DNA from: Citrus sinensis
Taxonomy: Eukaryota; Streptophyta; Magnoliopsida; Sapindales; Rutaceae
Length of the DNA: 64,000 bases
Reading direction: 5' to 3'
NCBI RefSeq assembly: GCF_022201045.2
Contig: NC_068562.1
Location: forward strand, 3,410,001-3,474,000
The notes under the pieces were generated by a model. That model did not search any database. It was not told where the DNA came from and saw only the letters and a program-made list of their open reading frames with translations. Below, piece by piece: positions 22,204-33,411 of this stretch (position 1 is the stretch's first letter; each line of letters opens with the position of its first letter). A program made the position numbers and the translations under genes.

Positions 22204-22833
22204 GGTCATGTTTGGTTTGTAGAAAAGGGAGGAGAGGAAAAGAGTGGAATGGAGAGGAAGAGAGAAGAAAAGAATGGAAAAAAGTAGTGAAATTAGAATT
22301 TGTTGTTTGGTTTGATATAAAATTTAATAAGGAAATGAATTATATTTTTTTTCTTTAGACTAATTTACCCTTTACCTTAAATATTTAATTATTTATATTA
22401 GTAATATATATATATAAATAAAATGACAGTTCGGTGGTCGACGGTGAAGGTCCAGCGACTTTTCGGCGAATGTCCCACAACTTTCTTGTGAAGTCCGCGG
22501 GATTCCGGCAACGTCCTGCGGAAGTCTGGCGATTTTTCAGCGGTGATCCATTTATAATATTAAATCAATAAAATAAATTATAAATAATAATTATTAATGA
22601 CATTAAACAAGTTGAAACATTAAAGGGTAATTTTAGAAACTTTTGTTTCTAACATAAGAGGAATTTAAATTCTTCACAACTTGGTGTGGAATTCAAATTC
22701 TACATTATGATGGATATTAAATTTTAATGAAAATTAAATTTTTATATATTTTGTCCAACCAAACAATAAAAATAAAAAGAGAATTTAAATTACTTTCCTC
22801 TCCTCTATTCTGTCTTCCCAACCAAACACCACC
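22204..22833. mobile_element. Tourist-like (PIF/Harbinger) MITE, 630 bp
   Basis: The left end GGTCATGTTTGGTTTG and the inverted right end GGTGGTGTTTGGTTGG form imperfect TIRs. TTA direct repeats flank it (22201-22203 and 22834-22836). AG-rich sub-terminal sequence and a GC-rich core (about 22430-22550) are present. It lies less than 60 bases from the RCCR stop codon, so it may supply that gene's 3' end. Confidence 0.7.
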
Positions 22834-22885
22834 TTAATATATTCTATAATTCCTCTCGCAATCTGGAGCTCCCCATTTTTCTACC

Positions 22886-24370
22886 CTACGCACCGAAAAC
22901 ACCTTTAATAACATCCAAAACTCGATTTGCCACTTCTTGTCCAAACTGCAAGGGCAGACTGGAACTCAGGTCCATCTCTATGGCTCTGGTCTTAACCAAA
23001 AGATCTCTCTTCTCCAATTCAGCTCTCTCAGTTACCCCAACAGTTGCTCCAGAAAAATACTTCTCCAACCAAATCACCATCACATCATGAGCTATAGGGC
23101 TCACATGTTCACGTATAATCTCTTCACAGCGGTCCGTTCCACCAACTTCCTCACATTTTATGCTGACCAAAATCCCAGTTGGGGAGACCACACCACGAAA
23201 GTAAAGAGAGGAACTCAAGTAGGGTTTGGTTTCTGGGACTTGCTCAAGTCTCTGTCTCAATGTTTCAAGCTGAGCTTCTTCGTAAAATGTTTTGAGGTAA
23301 TTTGGGTATAGAACAAGGTCTTTTCTAGGAGTTACATCTAGGAAGAGAATGAAATATGTGGGGCTGCATTGGACAAGCTCGAATTGAAAATGTGGTACAT
23401 CGGTTGATGATTTTAGGTAAGCTTGAAGATTGGTTATGTTCATGGCACTTCCCGTTGGTACCTTCAAGTGAAGCCAACTTGCTAATACGAAATCAATCTG
23501 TTACCATGCCAAAAGCAAAAGTTAAAAAAAAAAAAGAAAAAAGATTCCCATTCCCACAAGCATTTATTATACAAAGTGTAATATAATATCCAGCAAGCGT
23601 CACTTGAAAACAAGTGGGCTCTCATAATATTAACCCATTTAAATTGTTCATGAAAGAGGAGGATTTTGATAGAATTTTTGGAAACAATATAGGTAGTCAA
23701 TTATTTAGAGTAGTACACTAGTACCACTTCCTAGTATATTGTTCATAAAAGAGGAGGATGTTTACATAATTTTTGGAAAGATGTAGCTAGCTACTATAAG
23801 CATGCTGAGAAAAGCGACCAGCAGTATCCCAATTAACATTAAGATTGATAATTGACTCCATGGTGGTTATTAATCATTCAAATTCCAAAAACCATTATAT
23901 ATATATATATATATATATATAGTTATTCTCTAGAGGGATGCCTTTATTTTTTTTTTTTATGCGGACACACTTTAAAATTATATAATTTTATAGTTCATTC
24001 AATAACTAACCTTTTCGGTTTAAAAATGTGTTCATGTTTAAAAAAATGCAGACGTCCGCACTTAAAAATGATTTTATATATATTGAATGAACTATAAAAC
24101 CGTGCAGTTCTAAAGTGTTAAAAACTCACTCTCTTAAACCCCGCAGTTTTAAAGTATATCAGCATGAATAAAAAAAAAAAGGGTGGTTGCAATAGAATTA
24201 TATATATATCGTCTTCATTTTATTTTAATGCGAATATACTTTAAAATTATAGAATTTAAAAGAGTTAGTTTTTAATTCTCTTAAATCCTACGATTTTATA
24301 GTTCATTTAAAAACTAATCTTTTTAAACCGTACGATTTAATAATGTGAAACAAGCGTCCGCACTTAAAAA

Positions 24371-24447
<77 letters not shown>

Positions 24448-25035
24448 TTACTGTAACAAAATTCGGGACATCCAAAGGCCAATATTGACTGCACATGGTA
24501 CGCTCCGCCACGTGCAGCAAATCATTCCCGGAGGCTGTTCCAATCCTGGGTTCCCGGATTGGAACAGTGCCCTATATATATATATATATATATCCAGATT
24601 TAACGAGATTAAAATGTCCAATAATATAAATATGAATAAGCAACAGTGAATTTGAATGTGGACACGAGAGGGAGAGGAAGCGAGTACATGAGAGGAAGGA
24701 AGGCCACGTCTGATATGAAGAGAACCCTGAGAAGTGCCTTGGTCATTCTGATAAAACTCAACATCAGGAGGGACTGCCGAAGAAGCAAGAAGATGAGAGT
24801 CAAGCCTAGTCTCCAAGGCCGAGATTAAGCTAACCATCAGATCTTTGTGCGCCGCCGTCAGGTGAGGGAATTCCATCGGCTTCTGCCCCTTCATCAGCGG
24901 CTGCTCCATGTCTGATTGTGAGAAAAAGTTACTTGCCGAAGACCTGCAACGTTTGTAAGTAATTGATCTTGATATATTTGACGATGGACGAGAAAGAAAA
25001 GGTTGGGCTACCCAAAGTGGCGAACTCATAGCCAT
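22886..25035 (-). CDS. RCCR: Red chlorophyll catabolite reductase, copy A (ACD2-like), 2 exons
   Basis: Exons 25035-24688 and 23497-22886 give 319 residues, the length of Arabidopsis ACD2. RCCR is a plastid (also mitochondrial) enzyme that, with pheophorbide a oxygenase, reduces red chlorophyll catabolite to the primary fluorescent catabolite. This detoxifies chlorophyll breakdown during senescence. Family blocks seen: MEFPHLTAAHKDLM, PPDVEFYQND, IDFVLASWLH, RKDLVLYPNYLKTFYEEA, ISSS-free SSSLYFRGVVSPTG and IEMDLSSSLPLQFGQEVANRV. Glu156 and Asp292 align with the substrate-contacting Glu154 and Asp291 reported for the Arabidopsis enzyme. The N-terminus is Ser/Arg-rich and fits a transit peptide. 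Start MAMSS is preferred; an in-frame ATG at 25119 would add 28 residues. The 1190-bp intron (against 313 bp in copy B) carries TA repeats and repeat debris. A Tourist-like MITE ends just past the stop. Intact by inspection. Confidence 0.9.
23895..24372. repeat. Degenerate repeats in intron of RCCR copy A
   Basis: Two diverged versions of a module with ACTTTAAAATTATA, GTTCATT(C/T)AA and GTCCGCACTTAAAAAT occur at about 23955-24075 and 24220-24372. They follow a TA repeat (23895-23921). Similar TTTTAAAGT/CCGCAC words recur at 34667-34922, suggesting one repeat family. Confidence 0.4.
24374..24446. repeat. (TA)n microsatellite, about 73 bp
   Basis: An uninterrupted TA run in the intron of RCCR copy A, likely polymorphic. 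A shorter TA run lies at 24573-24593. Confidence 0.95.
24535..24567. repeat. GC-rich perfect hairpin in RCCR copy A intron
   Basis: CTGTTCCAATCC and GGATTGGAACAG are perfect 12-bp inverted arms, with a second inner GGG/CCC stem. Next to it, GCACATGG and CCACGTGC (24490-24517) form another near-perfect stem. Probably a MITE end or fold-back relic. Confidence 0.6.
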
Positions 25036-27621
25036 AGAGAACAACGGGTAACACTTTTGACTTCCCCTTTCGCACAGAGCTTTCAGTGGGAAGGAATATT
25101 CAAAAATATCATTATACAATCGTGATAGTTAATGTTTTTGTATTTGTATTATAGATTAGATTCTATTAATTTTCGGTGAGTTTGAAAATATGTTTGATAA
25201 TTCCTTTGATATCAATATCTGAAAACAAGAGAAGTAAAAATACGTACGTTGGTTTATTTGAAAATTCTATTATTTTATAATAAAAAATAAAATAAAAAAC
25301 TTAATCGAATAAATGGCGTAAATAATGATTTGTTTCGTACACGTAACGGATCATTAGATTTGACAACTCAATAAAAAAACAAAGAAGAAAAGTTCTGGTT
25401 TGACTTTTCTTCAGACGTGGGCCCACCTAAACATTAATCGTCCGAAAACATGATTTATTCTTCCTTCGACATTGAAAAATGGGTTGGTTCAGTTTTTTCA
25501 TTAAGTAAAATGAAAACACAACTCTTTTAATGTGCTGCCAAACAAATTTTACTATTTTTTTTTTATTATTGAGAAACGTAAAACAACTTGTCAAAAACAA
25601 TGCCAAATAATTCTTAACGATATGTTTCACAACTTGTATGCAACTGTAATTTTAAGTTTTATTGGACGATGTTAAACGTAAAACACCGTGTTAATCCTTA
25701 ACGATAATTCCACTATAATGTTTTGTGTTACTCATTGTTATCCAGAATCCAATCATCTTGATTAAAGATCAAACCGCCACCAAATTCACGGGAGGAGGCG
25801 AATAAAGTGGGCTCAATTTTCGTTCAAGTCTCTGTCTCTAGGGACTCAAGCTTGTTACTGAACCTTTTGGTGAATTTGAAAACGGCAAAGTCACATTTAA
25901 ATATATAGTCATTACTGTACCACAGCTCACATTCTTACTTCTACACGCCGTGATTGAAATCACGATATTAATTTTTTAAAGTTGATTATAAGATAAAGTG
26001 ATTTTACGTCTTTTTAAATCTCCTCGACAGCAATTTCAAATGATCGTTAAGTATAAATAAGAAGTAAAATTTGAAACTATATAGAATATGTACAAAATTG
26101 AAATTTTAATTCAATTTTATTGATACATCATATATATCTAGTAACATAAGAATATTTTATTAATATTTTTTTTAGCTTGATCCACATTAAAAAAAAATTT
26201 ACTTAATTAACCTATGTCATAAACAAATATTATGATAGAAAATGAATTTTTTTTTAGAATTTATAGTTAAACTAATTCAATAAATTTTATTCCAGATGTT
26301 TTCTGAATAATTTTTTTCAATTGATGAGTGATTTTTTTCTTCGCTTAATTAAATTAAATTCATATACTATTTTTTGTTTAATTAAAGTCAAGTATTTATT
26401 TACAAGTTTTATGTTATTTTTATAAGTGTTTATTTTTTTTTCAATTTTAAAACATCAATTTACCACTCTTAATCTACTTATTTCACTTTTAATTTACTAG
26501 TCTTATGTGTTATTTAAAAAATTTATATTCATTTTAGTATTGATATTGTAATTTAAATCACAACATTATAGAATTTTCCTTCTTCCTACCAAAGTAATTT
26601 TTTTTTAATGGATTACCATCTACAAATATTAACAATATAAGTTTATAATTTATAGTGTAGTCCATAGGTTCATTGGACTTAGTCTTATTTGGTATTGAGG
26701 TGTTGTATCTTAAAGTTACCGCTGTTGTGGAAAAAAAATTGTAACTATAAAATAAAAGTTAACAGTATGTAGTAAATATAATTTTTAAATAATAATTTTA
26801 AAAACATTAATAAAGGTATAAAATTTTTTATACAAGTGTAAAATTAAAACAACTTAACTTTTAAATTACAATAAGTAGTGTTTACCAAATATTTTAGTGC
26901 AGTAACTTTTAACTTACAATTGTCTAACCTTAATCCCGTAATTTGAAAATCTAAGCCTACTAAAAGGCGAAGAATTATATCTACTTCTTCCTGCAAATCT
27001 GCGAGACTACCAGGCTCTCACCTTCGCTAAGAGCATTAATTCACCACGCAGCCGAAGGTCCGAGTTGCCAAAACAATTGTAACGGCGCTGCATGATCGCA
27101 TGGATTCCGGTTCTCCCACCTCATATATTAAGATAAAGCTAATACAACTGCTTTTTCAATCAAAAGGACATTTTATTCTTTCACCCCTCGTTTGTACCAC
27201 CCTACAGGCTATAGGGCTTTAAGGCTCAGCAGAGTGATCAAACAATTATGATGAGATGAGAGTAGAATCATGCAGAAAGAAATTTCATATTCTTCAGTGC
27301 ATCAATCACACCCATTCTAGCGACTTAATTAATCTACCAATGGTTCAACAAGATGTTCAAGGGAATCAGTTCCATTCCTAATTGAGATTGTTGTAAGTTC
27401 CTTTCTTCATGCTTTACAAGATTAGAAGCACCATACATGCACGAAATTTTAACTAATTCGAATAAGATTAGAAAGTAATTTAAGTACCATATCAATTACA
27501 GGAAGAAATCAAAGAACTTGTGCATAAAAAGGGGGACAATGATGTTCATACACACACTAAAATTAAGGTCAATCAACTCCAATTCTTTGTACATTCCCAA
27601 CCTCAAATTCAAATACCAACC
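25036..27621. other. Spacer between the two RCCR genes
   Basis: 2.6 kb, mostly AT-rich. It holds the promoter of copy A and the 3' UTR of copy B. A short GC-rich patch near 26990-27120 codes for nothing I recognise. No third RCCR copy or RCCR pseudogene exon was found here. Confidence 0.45.
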
Positions 27622-28933
27622 TCAGGCAGTAAAAACCTTCTGTATCTCGCCTAATACCCGGCTTGCTACCTGCGGTCCAAACAATCTCGGAAAGCTTGAG
27701 CCGAGATCAATCTCAATAGTTTTGTTCTTAATCAACCCATCCCTCTTTTCCAGATAAGCCTTGTCTGACTCCCCTACATGTCTCCCTCCACAAGCACACT
27801 GATTTAGCCAGATTCCAATAACTTGCTTAGCAACAGGATGCACATGATTTGTTATAATATAGTCCAAACGTGTTGATTCACCTGCCCCAGTTTCAGTTTC
27901 AGTATCTACACGGACCATAATTGCTGAAGGAGAGATGACACATCTTAAGTAAAGGGAAGACGAGAAGTAGGGTCTAACTTCAGGTACTTTCTCAAGCATT
28001 TGCCTATATTCATCCAACCGTGTGCTTTCATAGAAAGTTTGAAGATAGTCGGGATGGAGGACAAGATCCTTTCGAGGAGACAAGTCAAGGATGAGGACTA
28101 GAGAAGAAGGGCTACTCTGGATGAGCTCAATTAGCAAGTTTGGTGCATCAGTGGAAGAGTTTAGATATGCTGAAAGGCTTGTTATGTTCAATGCTGCTCC
28201 TGTTGGTAGCTCACTGTGTACCCAACTTCCCAGTATGAAATCAATCTGACACGCATCCATTATCATCAAATTATTGAAGACCATATACGCCTCGAACTTG
28301 AATGTCACACTAGTGCCTAGTAAATTTTGAATCATTTGTTTCTTATGCTTAGGCAACTAAGCAGAGTAGTGCAATCCTAGGCTAAGAAAAGAAAATCTAT
28401 TTCAGACATAAATGCATTCAGTTCCAATGTTTAAGAGAGGCGCCTAGTTTCAGGTTAATTTTACGCTATCTAACCAAATTTCTCAAGTTATGAGACAAAT
28501 TCACTGAAGTTGCAACTCGCAATTAAACAAACGCCAATTATGTAAAAGAAAGAACTACCAGTGAGGACTTGAGCCCGGATCTGATTTGAAGAGAAGCTTG
28601 AGCAGTGCCATTTTGGTTCTCGTAATACTGTACATCTGGTGGCAGAGTGCAAGGGAGTAGCTGCGAATCGAGGGTATTCTCCACCGTTGATACGAGATCA
28701 ACCATCAGCTGCCTAACAGGGCCTGAAGCGTAGGGGAATTCCATGAACTTCTTACGGCCTTCGTTGTGCGAGTCCATCGGAGATGACGATGGTGCGGCAG
28801 AACAATTGACTTTGGCGGTTGACGACGTTGAGGACTTTGATCTCGAAGGAGATAAATATCTGCAAGCCGGAGCCGATGGATGAGAGAGCTGGAAGCGTAA
28901 ATACTGCCACTGGCATAAGTGGTTCACAGCCAT
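27622..28933 (-). CDS. RCCR: Red chlorophyll catabolite reductase, copy B (ACD2-like), 2 exons
   Basis: Exons 28933-28559 and 28245-27622 give 332 residues. It starts MAVNHLCQWQYLRFQLSHPS, with an Arg/Ser-rich, acid-poor first 48 residues up to VNCSAAPSS: a good chloroplast transit peptide. The mature part matches ACD2: MEFPYASGPVRQLMVDLVST, PPDVQYYENQNGTAQ, IDFILGSWVHSELPTG, LIELIQSSPSSLVLILDLSP, RKDLVLHPDYLQTFYEST and IEIDLGSSFPRLFGPQVASRV. Glu165 and Asp305 align with the reported substrate-contacting Glu154 and Asp291 of Arabidopsis. The intron sits at the same place (after SSL/SSH, before ID) as in copy A, so the pair is a tandem duplication with the same orientation. Copy B keeps the sequence closer to ACD2 and has a short intron, so it is probably the main functional gene. 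The function is as for copy A. Confidence 0.93.
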
Positions 28934-30377
28934 TCGTTCTTAATCACTTCGTCAAATCACTACTTGGCCACTTGCTTCTTTATAACTAAAGAGCAAACTC
29001 CAAACGCGCGTTTTGCGTTATCTAAGCTCCAGGCCTTTGCAGTAAAATTCTGCTGCGCCGTGAAAGTTTCATTAAGAATTCTTTTTACCGATAAAACCTT
29101 TCTATGATCATAATATTGGAACTAAGTAATCTTAATATTATAATGATATAATTACAAAAAAATATTTTTTTAACTTAAATATTCTTAGTACAAGTAATAT
29201 AAACTATGCACAACATTAATAAATAATTAATATCAGATTCAATTTATAAATATCAACAAAAGAAAATTACATAATTTTTTAAAAAAGCTAGTATCTGCAT
29301 ATGTGCAGTATCAGAAATATGCACAAGCCATTTTAAAAGTCTAAATGTTTACATTTTAAAAAAAAATATCTTTCTCTTAATATAAATTCTATAAATATCA
29401 TACATTATATAAGTCGTTAGAGAATATTTTACCTCATCTTAAACCTTTAATGTAATATAACATATACTTTTTTGTTATATATAGATAATTATTACTAAGT
29501 AAAGGCAAGTTCTTTATAATGCAAAGTTTTTTATAATGAAATCTACAAACATTATAACTTATTACACACATAGAATTTATTCTTATTTGTAACTAGCCTA
29601 ATTTAAGATCAAAATTTTTTATAACCCTATAGAAGTTATTCTTACATAAAGTATTACTTTAAAATCTACCATAAAAAAATGGAGAAAAAAAAACTTTTTC
29701 CACTGAGTTTAATTGAAATTTAAGGAAAAAAAATCATTTTTCCTTTTCTTTCTATTTTTCTTCCTAATAAAAGAAAAAAAAAAACGATAGGAATCAACTA
29801 CAAAACAATAGTTTGAGATTCAAGGTGATAAAAGACCACAAAGAAGAAACTTGTCACTTCCCGGGAAATAACAAATAGGGACGACTTAAATAAGTTAGCA
29901 AATGGTAAGGTTGATTACGATTAAGTAGTAGCTAGAATGATAAATTGTCCTAGATCAATAACATGCCCGTGAAGTGCGCTGTATCTTTACTTTCTTTTTC
30001 AACTCATCGTTTACATTATTTCAATAATGTTTGGATTTTGGAAACCAACGTTGAACCTGATGCCTATAATTACCCGTAAAGTTTGGAGTTTCCTTTTCTT
30101 TTCTTTTTTTCAAAAAAAGGGGGGCAGATAGGGAGATACATATACTCAAGATATGACCATACACTCATATTATTGACCTGTACCTAGTAGTGCCTGGGTT
30201 TCGAGATCCATTTGCCTTTGATCTCCACCCCTGCTACATTATACAAAATAATTAAAACTAAAAGACCATCAACATCCATCATACAAATTATACAAGAACA
30301 AACCATGAACCATGGCTATATCCTATAATCCCATCACACATTCAACTATTCAAGACAGAGATTTGTGTGCGCGGCTG
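28934..30377. other. RCCR copy B promoter and HsfB1 3' region
   Basis: About 1.4 kb. The part up to about 29100 is the RCCR B 5' UTR and promoter; the part from about 30100 is HsfB1 3' UTR. The middle is AT-rich with nothing I can name. Confidence 0.45.
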
Positions 30378-32514
30378 TCAGTTGCAGACTTTGCTGCTTT
30401 TGATATACGGCGCGCAAAACTCAACTTTCTTCATCTCATGAGACCCACCACATACGACAGTTTCCTCGCGGGCGCGCTTCTTCCGTTCCCCTTTCAACCA
30501 GACCCCAAACAGCTTCAAATCTCCACCGCTACTTTCTTTTTTTTCGTCATCATCAGTATCGCCGACCAACCCATCGAGGATGGACCCACAGCTTCCTTGC
30601 CCCATGATGCGATTGATCTGGTCGGGCCCCACCTTGACGTACTCGGTCAGAAACGTAATTAACTCGTCGCACTGTTTCTTCGCCTGCGCCAGTTCGGAAC
30701 TCAGTGTCTCGTTGTCTCTTCTCAATTTCGCATTCTCGTCCGATAAGTCCGCGAACTTTGCGGTCTCAACCGATCCCTGGTTCTTCGATTCCGGAGATGA
30801 CGTGGACGTGGACCCCATGTCCTCCCCTGAATTCGATGGCGATGTCGCTTTCGTTTTCCCCGCCGTCTGAGCCGATTGCCCTGTTGCTGTCTTGCGGCGA
30901 CGGATTTCCGTCAAGAATTCTCTGTGTCCTCGACGGAAGTTCTCGTTGGCGAATTCCCATTTGTCGGCCACGATTTTCCGAAATCCCTGCAAAGCATCAT
31001 CAAAACTGTTACTCTCCGAGGATTTGACGATTAATTTAATCGGTCCACACAGAGGAATTAAAGACTCGTCACTCGCGTATGTGCCAATGCTACTATCTTT
31101 TGCACTAAATGGGTCCAATTCAGACGATAAATCGCCATAACCAGAGAACTTCTAGAAGCACGTATTTTATTTAGCAGTCGTGCATCGTCAAAAAGGCAAT
31201 TGTTAATTTGTTACGTTGGAGTGCTCTGCCGCCTTTCTTACTAGTTTCTACATTGAAGAGATGCTCTAAACTTATTGCTTTCTAAATAACAACAACAACA
31301 ATAATAAATAAATAAAATAAAGGTCTAAAATTGTGCAATTGGATTCAACGCTCAGGCGTTTACATTAATGGTAGATATATGTTGTTACCTAAACTTATTA
31401 CTTTCTAAACTATAAAATAATATCAGGCAAATTTTCTGAATTTCTTTCTTTTTAATATAACAATTTTTTTAATACTAATATAACAAGAATTAGTAAAATA
31501 CAAATATAAAATCCAAACTAGTAAATCTCACAGGAGGGAGAAAACATGCTCCAGAGTTCTCACACACAAGCCTAAACCTATTCAACCCCTCCATATCAAC
31601 TTTATACCTCATAGGACAATTTATACTACCAATTACTCAACTAATGCGGTTTTCGAGCTTCCTGCTGGGAAAGTGTAAGCTAAATTATCTTGTCACCATT
31701 TTGGGATTGTTCTATTTTAATCAAGATCTTCGATTCGAAACTTGATAATGCAGTTGAGTCAAATACTTATTAAAAGAGTTTTATCACCTAGTGTCCTACC
31801 CGACTCGAATCTGAATTAATACAGACCCAATATAGTCTTCGAACATCTGATAGTTTAATACACTAAAAAAAAATTATATTTTCACCATTTTAGAGCGTTA
31901 AAAATCAGCTATCTGATTACAATATTATAAATACTTCTGAGGCAGCCAGTTACTACTATCGGATTGAAATAACCGGGGTATGTGTGCGCGCGCGCTCACA
32001 TACATTGAATTAGAAACATATGCCATTTCAATCTGTACCAAAACTTAATCACCTAAAATCCACCTTCATGAACCAGAACCAACATAATTATATACTTAAT
32101 ATTTTAGATAAATAATCTTATTTTATATGAGCATTCTAAAGTCAACAGTATTTTAATTTGGCCAGACTTAAACGAGATAAATTACAACCTTCCGTATATA
32201 CGTATACGTACGTATAAATTTCATTTTTAATAACCTATGCAACAGTGACGTACAGCCGGGAGATGAGAGAAGCATAAAGTATAACCGCTGCACGCTAACC
32301 AATCTAAACCTGTGAACTGTGATTTGTGAATCACGACAATTTCCATCACGCCAACGCAATACTGGACCGTTCTAGTATCATCGACTGGCGAATCACAATT
32401 CACAGGGGTGAACGTCGTGGCTTTCTTTCCCTTTTTTTTTTAAAAAAAAAAAATTTGTTAAAAAAAAATTTCAATCATTCAGAGCTTTCCAGATCAGGTT
32501 CAGAATTTAGATAG

Positions 32515-32573
<59 letters not shown>

Positions 32574-33005
32574 TATAGAGTATCTATTCCTAGGAAACAA
32601 TAAAAAAGAAAATTATAAATTGGACAACATATATTGTTGAGTTGAAAAATAAAATCAAATTAAGCATGTTCAAGCCTTTATATTTTCATCCAAAAGTTTT
32701 TTTTAAGTAATTAAATAATTAATTAAACGTATAATACTACAAAAAAAAACAATCGAAAAGAAAAGAAAGTAGAGGAGAAAGGTAGGTGTGGCTAAGCTTA
32801 CATAAGTATTGAGTTGGCGGACAAAGCTTGAAAAATTGTTGTGCTTGAAGTAATTAGGCAGCAGATCCTTGGCAAAATCAGCAGTTTTCCAGACAATAAA
32901 AGTGGCGCCACTTTCATTCCACGATATCACATCATCAGTGCTCGGATCATCCACCAACTGGTACGTCTTCATCAGGAACGGCGCCGGAACCGACCTCTGC
33001 GCCAT
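30378..33005 (-). CDS. HSFB1: Heat stress transcription factor class B1 (HsfB1/TBF1), 2 exons
   Basis: Exons 33005-32802 and 30986-30378 give 270 residues. The DNA-binding domain covers about 6-100 ([18 protein letters not shown] through [20 protein letters not shown] to EIRRRK), with the intron at the position conserved in all plant Hsfs, right after LNTY. The coiled-coil oligomerisation region is about 141-186 ([20 protein letters not shown]), without the class A insert. The C-terminus has the repressor motif [14 protein letters not shown] (226-239), which also serves as the nuclear signal, and ends SSKVCN like Arabidopsis HsfB1. Class B Hsfs lack an activation domain. HsfB1 represses or co-activates heat genes and, as TBF1, controls the growth-to-defence switch, with its translation held down by uORFs. 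Both the uORFs and a heat-shock element are visible upstream. The 1.8 kb intron has a TA repeat. Identity is firm. Confidence 0.95.
32516..32570. repeat. (AT)n microsatellite in HsfB1 intron, about 55 bp
   Basis: An uninterrupted AT run within the single intron; likely polymorphic. Confidence 0.95.
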
Positions 33006-33146
33006 TCTTTCCCGATTTGCCCCTCACCAACCCCCCAAAATCACTACCCTTTTTGAGAAAAACAAAAATAATTACACTTGAATGAAAATATCGAAACCCT
33101 CTAACACCTACTACTTTAATTTGTGAGATGAATATATTTTTGGGGT

Positions 33147-33254
33147 CTAGACGGAGCAACTAAAGAGCAAGAGGGCAGTCAAGAATTCCCAGCCCCAGCA
33201 ATAAAACCCAGAAAGAAAAATATTGCCACTACGTTTGCTCCTATGTGCTTCCAT
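33147..33254 (-). CDS. uORF2 in the HsfB1 leader, 35 residues, conserved-peptide type
   Basis: ATG at 33254-33252, stop TAG at 33149-33147. The peptide begins MEAHRSKRSGNIFLSG and continues FYCWGWEFLTALLLF, rich in Phe, Trp and Leu. It ends 141 bases before the HsfB1 start codon. In Arabidopsis, TBF1/HsfB1 mRNA has two aromatic-rich uORFs that block translation of the main frame until immune elicitation or amino-acid stress, and a conserved peptide uORF is annotated next to HsfB1. By memory this sequence resembles that peptide. It is not an independent gene but part of the HsfB1 transcript. Apart from uORF1, there is no other ATG between the inferred cap site and the HsfB1 start. Confidence 0.8.
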   Translation of the reverse strand: MEAHRSKRSGNIFLSGFYCWGWEFLTALLLFSCSV

Positions 33255-33303
33255 GAGCAATCGCCAATCTAACCAGTCCTTCGGCTAGATGAGCAAAGAC
33301 CAT
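33241..33303 (-). CDS. uORF1 in the HsfB1 leader, 20 residues
   Basis: ATG at 33303-33301, about 55 bases after the TATA box; stop TAG at 33243-33241. The peptide is MVFAHLAEGLVRLAIAHGST. Its last codons overlap the first 14 bases of uORF2 in another frame, so a ribosome that reads uORF1 ends just past the uORF2 start. The two-uORF arrangement matches that known for TBF1. Confidence 0.7.
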   Translation of the reverse strand: MVFAHLAEGLVRLAIAHGST

Positions 33304-33356
33304 AACTTCTCTGAAAAATATTCGAAACGTTCTCTTTGTTAATTCTTGCACGGGTC

Positions 33357-33363
33357 TCTTATA
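33357..33363 (-). promoter_or_regulatory. TATA box of HsfB1
   Basis: Minus-strand CTTTATAAGAGACC. Transcription would start near 33330, upstream of both uORFs. Confidence 0.6.
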
Positions 33364-33393
33364 AAGAGAGATTGGAAAGGAAAGTGACGCGGG

Positions 33394-33411
33394 TTCTAGA
33401 AATTTTGAGAA
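33394..33411. promoter_or_regulatory. Heat-shock element upstream of HsfB1
   Basis: The site reads TTC-TA-GAA-AT-TTT-GA-GAA: four alternating 5-bp heat-shock modules, three perfect and one with a single change. It lies about 35 bases upstream of the TATA box, an arrangement typical of heat-inducible promoters and consistent with Hsf auto-control. Confidence 0.75.

Noticed and set aside
24303..24494. Open frame across the TA repeat
   Set aside because: Tyr-Ile repeats translated from TA dinucleotides.
30312..31140. Plus-strand frames across the HsfB1 second exon
   Set aside because: Shadows of the HsfB1 coding sequence; no domains.
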